From a bacterium (GTDB lineage Bacteria > UBA10199 > JACPAL01 > GCA-016699445), in assembly GCA_035454885.1 (NCBI GenBank), contig DATIGE010000004.1, forward strand, positions 1 through 64,000: DNA of 64,000 nucleotides, read 5' to 3'. Shown piece by piece: positions 36,259-43,900 of this stretch. Every line of letters begins with the position of its first letter. The first letter of the stretch is position 1. The position numbers and the translations under genes are program-made. Under the pieces are notes generated by a model. That model had not been told where the DNA came from and did not search any database. It saw nothing but the letters and a program-made list of their open reading frames with translations.

Positions 36259-37620
36259 GTGGCGATTGGGACCCTGGGTGGAATCTCACAATGCAGCCTG
36301 ACGGCGGGGGCGGCGGGAACGGCATCACCGTTCCTCGCCGCGTCCGCCGATCGGGGGCCCGGCCCGGATCTCTCCTCGACGCTCCCTCCCGCGCGGCCGA
36401 TGGGCCGTCCCCAGCCCCTCTTTCGCCCTCCCGAGGTCGATGATGCCCTCGCGGGGCTTCCCGCGCTTCCCGCCCGCGCCGCCCGGCGCCTCAAGGATTT
36501 GGCCCTCGAATGCCGTTTAGCGGCAGGCGCGGATCTCGTCGGCGCCGTCGAGAAGGCTGCCCTCTTGATCGGTCTGGAATCCTTTGTTTCCGAGGCGAAT
36601 TCGCTCTACGAGTATCTCCTCTACCAGGTCCTGGAGGCGACGGTCCTCGCGGCGCCCGCGGCCTTTCCGGAGATGGCCCGGCTGATGGCGGAGATCCCGA
36701 CACTCAAAGACCTGGTCTACTTTGCACGAAAGTCCGGCCTGGAGGACCGTTTTGAGATCCCGCGCCGGCGCGGTTCGGAAGAAGAGACCCTCGAATCCTT
36801 TCTGGAGACGGTCTCGAGGCTTCGCGGGGCCGCGGGTTACCGCTCCGTCGCCGACGCGGACATCTATGCCCTGGGCCCCGGTTACGTCCGTGAGTCCTTT
36901 CGCGAGGCATTTTCGGATCCGGAGTCCGGCGATGAAGTGCGGCGCGCCTTGCGCCGCTCCGCCCTGGGCCCGATGCCCCTCTTGACGATCCACCGCCTCC
37001 TTTATCTCCTGCAGAGTCAGGACTATTCCTTCAAGATCCGGGAATTGTTCGAGCTGCCGTGGGAATCGTTCGAGCTTCCTTCGGCCACGGCCTTTGTCCC
37101 CGGTCTCCCTCTCGAACGCGTCCTGAATGGGCTGGGGACGAATTTTTCCGAACCGCCTCCCGAGGCTCTCCAATTCGGCAGGTGGCTCGCCCGGGGCCGC
37201 GTCGTCGTCCGCCATCTCTCCGGCGAGGATATGGACGCGTTCAACCGCGAGCGCATGGGAGAGGCGCTTCGGATCGACAACATCCCCGCCGCCCGCCGCC
37301 TGGCCAATGGGCCCGGGGAGCCCGACGAGATCCTCCTCTTGGATGGCGCGAAAGGCCGCGTGGAGGAGGACGACGCCCTCCATGAATTCGTCCACATCCT
37401 TCAGGCCGAGCGCGAAGGGGGCGACTGGGTGAGCTTGAACCTTATTCCCGCCGAGATGGAGGCCCACGCCGTGGAGATCCACGGCAAGCGGCGGCGGGGC
37501 GACGACCGCCTTTATCGCCAGATCGCCGCCTTAAGCCCCTATGGATTCCCGATGGGCCTGCGCCTCTACGTCGAGCAGGTCTACTTCCGCCTCTTGGATG
37601 CCCCGGGGATCGTTTCCTAA
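36259..37620 (+). CDS. putative zinc-metalloprotease-like island protein (HEFVH)
   Basis: The 453-residue protein is mostly helical and carries DALHEFVHILQAE near residues 374-386, a HExxH zinc motif. A following AEMEAHAVEIHGK, about 20 residues on, could give the third ligand, as in gluzincins. It does not have the shared leader or the RRAS motif. The start is GTG at 36259 with GGGAGG upstream; the N terminus is Gly/Ala/Pro-rich. It is the third gene of the 31678 operon (68 bp after the previous stop, no promoter seen). Its stop codon lies inside the palindrome at 37612. It may be an effector protease or may process the island proteins. Confidence 0.7.
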   Translation: MAIGTLGGISQCSLTAGAAGTASPFLAASADRGPGPDLSSTLPPARPMGRPQPLFRPPEVDDALAGLPALPARAARRLKDLALECRLAAGADLVGAVEKAALLIGLESFVSEANSLYEYLLYQVLEATVLAAPAAFPEMARLMAEIPTLKDLVYFARKSGLEDRFEIPRRRGSEEETLESFLETVSRLRGAAGYRSVADADIYALGPGYVRESFREAFSDPESGDEVRRALRRSALGPMPLLTIHRLLYLLQSQDYSFKIRELFELPWESFELPSATAFVPGLPLERVLNGLGTNFSEPPPEALQFGRWLARGRVVVRHLSGEDMDAFNRERMGEALRIDNIPAARRLANGPGEPDEILLLDGAKGRVEEDDALHEFVHILQAEREGGDWVSLNLIPAEMEAHAVEIHGKRRRGDDRLYRQIAALSPYGFPMGLRLYVEQVYFRLLDAPGIVS

Positions 37621-37627
37621 GGGAAAC
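37612..37627. promoter_or_regulatory. class A upstream palindrome, site 4
   Basis: GTTTC-CTAAGG-GAAAC has perfect 5-bp arms and overlaps the stop codon of the HEFVH protein gene. It is 76 bp upstream of the sigma-54 promoter at 37688, about four helical turns closer than the sites at 115 bp. Confidence 0.75.
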
Positions 37628-37687
37628 CAAATGGGGGGACCCCCCCTCATGAACCCTCTTATCTTCATGAAATAACTACATTTTCCA

Positions 37688-37702
37688 TGGCACGCCCCTT
37701 GC
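37688..37702 (+). promoter_or_regulatory. sigma-54 promoter of the 37722-39291 operon
   Basis: TGGCACGCCCCTTGC is a full match to the -24/-12 consensus. The predicted transcription start, near 37713, leaves a leader of about 9 nt before the ATG. Confidence 0.87.
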
Positions 37703-37721
37703 TCATTCCTCATGAGACCTT

Positions 37722-39278
37722 ATGGGCGGAGGACCGAAAAGAACAGGTGGCTCGGAATTCGACCCCGGCCGGGGCCGCGAGGCCGAGTTCGGGCGCGAGA
37801 ACAAGGGCGTCGAGGCGATTCGACAAGACCTCGCAACACCGGGCGTTCCGGAGATCGGCGGTGAAGGACCGTCCGGCGGCATCCCCAAGAGCATCTGGGA
37901 GGCGGCCGCGAGGTACGACGAAGCCAATTATTATGATTCCTATGAGGTGGCCGTCCCCACCCAAGTGAATGCGATGGACGCGCGCCGCGCGTCCCAGGCC
38001 GAAGCCGCCGTCGTCACGTCGTTCTTCAAACCCTTGGCCGACCTCTTGCGCTCCATCGGCGTGGCCAAGGAGGCCCCCGAGGCGGAGCCGATCCGTTCCG
38101 AAGCGCCCATCGATGACGTTTACGGTCCCCATTACTATCGCGACCGGTCCTTTTACGAAGGCCTGCCTATAGACGGCCTGATGGAGGACGGGACGCGCTA
38201 TTTTCCGACCTTGAATCTGGAGGGGAAAACCTACGAGGTCCCCGGCGAGGGAATGGTGACCTTCACCGGGCGCGTCTTCGGTCAGGGCTCGGCCTCGACC
38301 GTCTACGAGGCCGTCTTCGACACGCCCGATGGCCAGCGCGTCGTCGCCGTCAAGATCCGCGATCATGCCCTTGATTTCCTCGGGGGCGAAGAGGCGGCCC
38401 TCCGCGAGGTGGACACCCTGATGCAGCTCCCGAGAGATGTCGCCCCGAACTACTACGGGATGGCGGTGGTCGAGGGTGCGACGGCGATCGTCATGGACGT
38501 GGCCCCGGGACAATATTGGACCCAGGTCGATCCCGCCCGGATCAACGAGAAGACGGTCGAGGACCTGCACGCGATCTTCGATACCTTGGAAGGCATGGGC
38601 TGGAGGCCGGGGGACTTCCAGGTCACCATCGACGAGATGGGTCACGCCCATTTGATCGACTTCGAGGGGCTGAACGGAGAGAGCCTATTCCCAACCACCC
38701 GGAGCGACGTCTTCCGCTGGTTCGCGAAGCTGAGGAGCGAGGCCGGCCTGCCGTCGGACTTTCTCGACAGCGAGATCGGCCGGGACGCCGTGACCGTCAC
38801 GAACCGGATGCAGGAGATCCTGGGCGTGAACGCCGGCACGTACGTTTACCGCGCGAGCCGTCCCCGCTGGATCCAAAACGGAGAGATCGGCCTGAATAAG
38901 GGTTCAGTCGCGCGCCTGGCGGACCCTTACACCCATCCCGAAATCCTGCCGGACGTCGAAAGGGCCTACACCGACTTGGACGCGGCGGACGCCCTCTTCG
39001 ATCCGGCCTTACAAAGGGGAGTCCTGGCCTCCGATCTCGACAGTCCCGGACTCAACGTCTCCACCAATAAGGACGAGATCCTCACGCGCTATGGTGGCGG
39101 CCAGGGGTCCGACCGCGTCCTCATCCGCTTCCGGATCGGAGACGTGCCCGACGCGCGGCTCTATCCGGACATGGGGGGCGGCATGGGCGACAGGACCATT
39201 TTTTACGTGACGGGGAAGGGGCCGGTGCCCGTCGAGGTCTACGACCCCGCGACCCGTACGTGGGTCAAACCGCAGTAA
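37722..39278 (+). CDS. leader/RRAS kinase-like protein with ART-like C-terminal domain
   Basis: The 518-residue protein has the shared leader (about 1-72: GGSEFDPGRGREAEFGREN, EAIRQDLATPG, GIPKSIWEAAARYD) and MDARRAS at 85-91. A protein-kinase fold follows (about 180-330) with GQGSASTVYEA as glycine loop, VAVKIRD with the lysine near 211, PGDFQVTID as catalytic loop and LIDFEGL as metal site. The usual HRD/Asn pattern is altered, so activity needs testing. The last part (about 370-515) reads VYRAS, NVSTN and VLIRFRIGDV, resembling an R-S-E type ADP-ribosyltransferase fold; no clear ExE was found. The kinase module is duplicated in giant protein 3. First gene of a two-gene operon. Confidence 0.75.
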   Translation: MGGGPKRTGGSEFDPGRGREAEFGRENKGVEAIRQDLATPGVPEIGGEGPSGGIPKSIWEAAARYDEANYYDSYEVAVPTQVNAMDARRASQAEAAVVTSFFKPLADLLRSIGVAKEAPEAEPIRSEAPIDDVYGPHYYRDRSFYEGLPIDGLMEDGTRYFPTLNLEGKTYEVPGEGMVTFTGRVFGQGSASTVYEAVFDTPDGQRVVAVKIRDHALDFLGGEEAALREVDTLMQLPRDVAPNYYGMAVVEGATAIVMDVAPGQYWTQVDPARINEKTVEDLHAIFDTLEGMGWRPGDFQVTIDEMGHAHLIDFEGLNGESLFPTTRSDVFRWFAKLRSEAGLPSDFLDSEIGRDAVTVTNRMQEILGVNAGTYVYRASRPRWIQNGEIGLNKGSVARLADPYTHPEILPDVERAYTDLDAADALFDPALQRGVLASDLDSPGLNVSTNKDEILTRYGGGQGSDRVLIRFRIGDVPDARLYPDMGGGMGDRTIFYVTGKGPVPVEVYDPATRTWVKPQ

Positions 39279-39290
39279 CCGGAGGCGTTC

Positions 39291-40763
39291 ATGGGCGGCG
39301 GAATCAAGAAAACGGGCGGCTCGGAATTCGATCCAAGAAGGGAGACGACGGGGCCCGGTCGTCTTCGGGATGCGGCCGCCGAGGCGATCCGGCGGGATCT
39401 GTCGACGCCGGGAGGGGGGCGCATTCCCTTTGAGGACCGGACGATTCCGCCGGAGATCGAACGGATGGCCGAGAGGTACGACGACTTCCGCGAGATCATC
39501 GACGTCTCCTCGGGATTCAACCTGCCGGGGATCAACCGATTCGGCGCCTCGCCACGGCGCGCGTCGAATTCCGACGAAATTTCGAACCTCAGGGCGGTCC
39601 AGGGGGATCCGGCTCAACGGGCGGATCTCCGAGTGGAAGCGGCCGAGGCCCTGGCCGGAGAGGGTCTGCTGGAACGGGATGAGGCCCGAGCCCTCGCCGC
39701 TGATCTCGAGCGGGGCGCCACCGGTTCCTACGACCCTTTTCTCGCCGCCGATAATCTCCATCTTTATCTTCGGGTCGCTCGGCTCCTGCAGGAGATCGGC
39801 GAGCCGGTTGATGCGTCGGCGGCCTTCCGGAACCTTTTGGAAACGTACACGTCCGTTGAAATGAGGGATTATTCGGTGTCCACCCAGCTCGATGAGATCG
39901 GCAGGGACTATGCCCAGCTCGCCGGAAAGGAATCTCTTCCGGAACTCCTCGAAGTCTTGGGCGATCCGAATCTATTGCCGGAGATCCGCGCGGGGGTCGC
40001 CGAGGGACTCGCCGGCCTGGGAGCGGTGGAGACGGCGCGTGAACTTCAGAGGATCGCGGAAGACCGGAATGAATCGGAGGGCTTGAGGCTGGCCTCCGCC
40101 AGGTCCTTGGCCGATTTGGGCTTCCGGTCCGAGGCGACGCCGGTCCTGGAGGATCTCCTGGTCAGCCCCAGCCTTCACGCGCGGCTGGGCGCGGCCGAGA
40201 AACTCGTGGAACTGGGGGCCGTCGATGAGGCGATTCCCGTCCTGAGGGATCTCTTAGGGGTGGATGTCGATCAACTGCAGGCCGGCATCACGGAAGCCGC
40301 GGAGGAGAGGCTTCCCTTCGACCATCACGAAATCCTGGCGTTTGCAGGTCTCCTTGAGAGGGCCTCCACCGCGTTGGCGCGCGCCGAGCGGATTCGATCG
40401 GAGGCGCACCTGCCCGCGGAGGTCAAAATGGGAAACATGCTCGCCATCGGCGTCGTGGGGTTGACCCTCATGGGGTCGCCAGCTGTCCTTTGGGCGCGGG
40501 CGAAAATGAAGGCCATGAAGCCGGACGCCGTCGGCATGATCACCGTCTCGGCCTCGGCGGGACAAATCACGGCGGTTCGGGCCATGGTAGAGCTTGTTCG
40601 ATCCGGTAACGAATCGGCCGTTGCCGCTGTGAAAGGGAATTTCAACATCCTGCCCCTGATCGAGGCGGCCCGGAACGACCCGGAGGCCCGGGCACTCCTC
40701 GGCGAGTTGGCGACCCTGGGTCACGCCGATGCGGCCCGGGCGCATCGGGAGACGGGGAATTAA
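39291..40763 (+). CDS. leader/RRAS-motif protein with HEAT-like repeats and one membrane segment
   Basis: The 490-residue protein starts with a leader nearly identical at its beginning to the 37722 protein (TGGSEFDP, EAIRRDLSTPG, IPPEIERMAERYD) and has SPRRAS at 87-92. Residues about 105-370 form helical pairs with HEAT-like periodicity (EIRAGVAEGLAGLGAVETARELQRIAED, RLGAAEKLVELGAVDEAIPVLRDLL), a protein-binding scaffold. One hydrophobic segment (about 382-400, MLAIGVVGLTLMGSPAVLW) could anchor it. GGAGG precedes the ATG, 12 bp after the kinase-like gene. It may be a partner or adaptor of that protein. Confidence 0.75.
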   Translation: MGGGIKKTGGSEFDPRRETTGPGRLRDAAAEAIRRDLSTPGGGRIPFEDRTIPPEIERMAERYDDFREIIDVSSGFNLPGINRFGASPRRASNSDEISNLRAVQGDPAQRADLRVEAAEALAGEGLLERDEARALAADLERGATGSYDPFLAADNLHLYLRVARLLQEIGEPVDASAAFRNLLETYTSVEMRDYSVSTQLDEIGRDYAQLAGKESLPELLEVLGDPNLLPEIRAGVAEGLAGLGAVETARELQRIAEDRNESEGLRLASARSLADLGFRSEATPVLEDLLVSPSLHARLGAAEKLVELGAVDEAIPVLRDLLGVDVDQLQAGITEAAEERLPFDHHEILAFAGLLERASTALARAERIRSEAHLPAEVKMGNMLAIGVVGLTLMGSPAVLWARAKMKAMKPDAVGMITVSASAGQITAVRAMVELVRSGNESAVAAVKGNFNILPLIEAARNDPEARALLGELATLGHADAARAHRETGN

Positions 40764-40821
40764 TTTCGCTGCCCATCCTTGAAAGTCAACATGAGGCATT
40801 CCGTCGCCATTCCCCAGGATC

Positions 40822-40837
40822 GTTTCCTGACGGAAAC
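40822..40837. promoter_or_regulatory. class A upstream palindrome, site 5
   Basis: GTTTC-CTGACG-GAAAC has perfect 5-bp arms. It is 110 bp upstream of the weak -24/-12 element at 40932 and 169 bp upstream of the giant protein 3 start. Confidence 0.72.
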
Positions 40838-40931
40838 AAAACTGGGGCAACAGTCCGGATCCGGTTTTCCACCATCTCTATAAGTTATTGAATTTAAAGG
40901 AGATCTATCCAGCGAAGACCCCTCTTTTTTT

Positions 40932-40946
40932 TGGTCGTCTTCTTGC
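40932..40946 (+). promoter_or_regulatory. possible weak sigma-54 promoter for giant protein 3
   Basis: TGGTCGTCTTCTTGC keeps the essential GG and GC at correct spacing but lacks CA after TGG. The upstream palindrome at the expected distance supports it. Transcription would begin near 40957. Confidence 0.45.
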
Positions 40947-40990
40947 AGCCGTACAGGGGGAAGAGGCCAGCCAAACGCGGAGAGGGGACC

Positions 40991-43900
40991 ATGTCCGTTG
41001 TCAGCGAATCCAAGGGACCCAGTGTGGAGTGGACCGATGCGGACCCTTGCCGCCAGACGAACTCCTGCGCCGTTGCGAGAGTCAAGGACGCGCCGGCCTC
41101 TCCGTTCGGCTCCGTCTACCGTCAAGGCTCCGAGATCGGATCCCGTCTCTGGGCGGCCGTCCGTCCCGGAATGGAATCCCTGTTCCGGTCCGCCCGGAAT
41201 CCCGCCAACTGGATCGGCGCGGTCGAGGACAAGATCAAGGCGGAGGATTACATCGGGGCAAGGAACCTCCTCAAGGAAACGGATGAACTCTTCAACGATG
41301 GAACCGCCTTCTACGTGGGCGACGTTTACGACTTCGTTCGGTACGGACCGGTCTCGGATCCGGTGCTCGGGCCGAAGATCTTCGACTTGAAGGCGCAGAT
41401 CGAGGCTGGGGAGGCCGGGCTGGAAGCGCGCCTGGAAAAAAAGGTCGAGGAAGGCGAGGCCCAGACGATCATCGCAACGGGGAAGAAGCTCGCCCAAGCC
41501 CTTGCGCGCCGGAAGAGGGACGAGGAGGCCTTGAAGGCCTTCCAGGACTTGGACAACCTCACCTCGATCACGATCGATGTCTCCGACACCTTTTCAAGCC
41601 TCAAATCCCGGCTCAAACAGGGAGAGGCCGGGGCCAAGGAGGCCGAGGCCTTTCTCGAAAAGCTCGAGCCCTTGCTCCGCGGGAACGGGGCGGCCCCGAT
41701 GTTCCGCTGCCGGGAGTTGATCGGGAGCGCCCGCGAGGAGATCGCCTCCGGACGAGATCCCTTGCAGGCGATCCAGGGTCTCGAAGCGGGCCTCGTGCCG
41801 CTCCTGGACGGCCCGAAGATCCGGCACGCCGACCTCACCGGTCTGATCCGGGACGCCAAGTCCAAAATCGCCTCCGGGGCCTTGCAGGGGAACGACCGGC
41901 TCTATGAGGAAGGCCTGAGCGACTTGAGATCCCTGCAACGGTACGCGGAGGCCGAAGGCCGGAAGGAAGCGGCCTTCGAGGCCTATCTTTCTCTCTGGCC
42001 CGAGAACACCGATCTTGTTTTCGTCGCGGACCTGTACGCCGACGACGTCTATCGCGGCCGCGGGCGTCCCTACGAGGCACGATTCGACTTGATCAAGAGG
42101 CTGGACGTCACGCGGACCATCGACGCCTTGGACCCGGAAATCTCCCGGCCGACCTGGAGCCGATTCGGAAAGTCGCCGGTCGCCGAGGACGCCGAACTGG
42201 CCTCGAAGGTCAAGGCCCAGTGGGAGGACATGCGCAGGACGGCCATCTGGAGGACGGACCCCAACGGCTGGGGCGAGACTTTCGGTGGATTCGGGACGGA
42301 CCGGAGCAACCGTCCGAACTTCCGCTTCTATAATCCGGAATACCGGAACGGCATCGTGACCTACCGGGAACCGGTTCCCGGAGGCATCGGGGAGTTGGAC
42401 GCCCTCTCGACCCGGCTGGAAGGACTCTACGCCGATCCCTCCATGCCGACGGAGAACTTTCTGGCCAAGGTGGAGGAGACGCGCAGGGCGGGCGCCTCCG
42501 CATTAGACGAAAACGAGGGATACCGGGGCCGGATCGAACTGGAAGAAGGCCTGAAGGCCCTGTCGACCGACGTGGCCCTGATCAAGGCGGTCGAGGCCTG
42601 GAGGAGTGGGGGGGGAGAGGTCCCGGTGGAGGCCATGGAGAAGATCCGCGTCCTCTGCGCGGCTCGGGCCCGAGTGCTGGACGAGTATCTGCAAGGAATG
42701 CCGGATGACCCAAGCTTGTATTACGAAATGAAATACATCGCGGAAGGGTCCGCCTGGCTGAACAGCTTCCGGATCACGGAAGACACGGATCCGGCAACAA
42801 TCCAGAGCCTCCTGCCCAGCTTCGAGTTCATGATCGAGTTGGAATTTTCCGTCGAGGAGTTGAGGGTCTTGGGCGGACTGAAGGAAGAGGCGGGTGCCGT
42901 TTCGGAAATCCCCGCGGAGAAGGGCAACGAGCGGGCCGATGTCAGCCGGACCCAGGCGACGTTGGACCAGGTGACGGTCCTTCGCCCTGGAAGGGCCAAT
43001 GCCATCGAGGTGGGTCGCCGGTCCATGATCCAGGAGATGGAGGCGCGGGCCGCCTTTTATGGACCGGTCGCGGAGGATCTCGACAGGATCGCCTTCGAGA
43101 AGACTCTGGATGCGAAAATACAAACGTTCCGGGAGATGGGCAAGGAGGTCCGCCGCTCAAAGGGCATCAAGAATTTCATGTCCTCGCGGGACCCGGGGCC
43201 GGACCGCCACCGGGGCATGGAGTTAAAGTACGAAAAAATACGGGAGATGTGGCACTCGGAGGACCCTGTCTTGAGGAAGAGGGCCCGTGAGGCCTTCATC
43301 GCCCTGGAGCATGCGGAGATCAACATCGACCTCGAGAAGGAGTACAAGGGCGCGGCGAAGTTCAACCAGTACACGATCGGCGTCGGGATCATTTTGGCGT
43401 CCGCCGTGACCGCCGGGGTAGCGGAAGGGTTGGCCGTGCCTCTTCTGGGCCTCGCGGACGAGGGCCTCGGCGCGACGGCCGTGAACGCCTTCTTCTTCAC
43501 CCTCTCTTACCGCGCCTATGATTCGGCCGCCCGCGGCGACGGCTTCGTGAACGGATTGGCGGGGGCCGTGAAGGATCCCGTGGCGTTCGCTGAGGAGTTC
43601 GCCTTCAACCTCGCCATGATGCGCTTCCTAGGCAAGGCGATGAAGACCTACGAAGGGCTCTTCGTTTCGCGCCTCGGCCGGGGACTGATCTACAAGGCCG
43701 GGGGATTCGCTTGGGAGGCGGGGGCCTTTCAGGTCTGGAGCGCCTTTCATTCGAACGCTCAAATGCTCCTTCACGGAAATTACGACCCCTCCCACGCCCT
43801 CGACGCCTTTTCGCCCTCAGCCTTCGAAGACGGCTTCCTCTTCCTGGCCGCGCTGAAGATCGGCGGCGTGCTCTCGATGCCGCTTGCCGGCACCTCCGGG

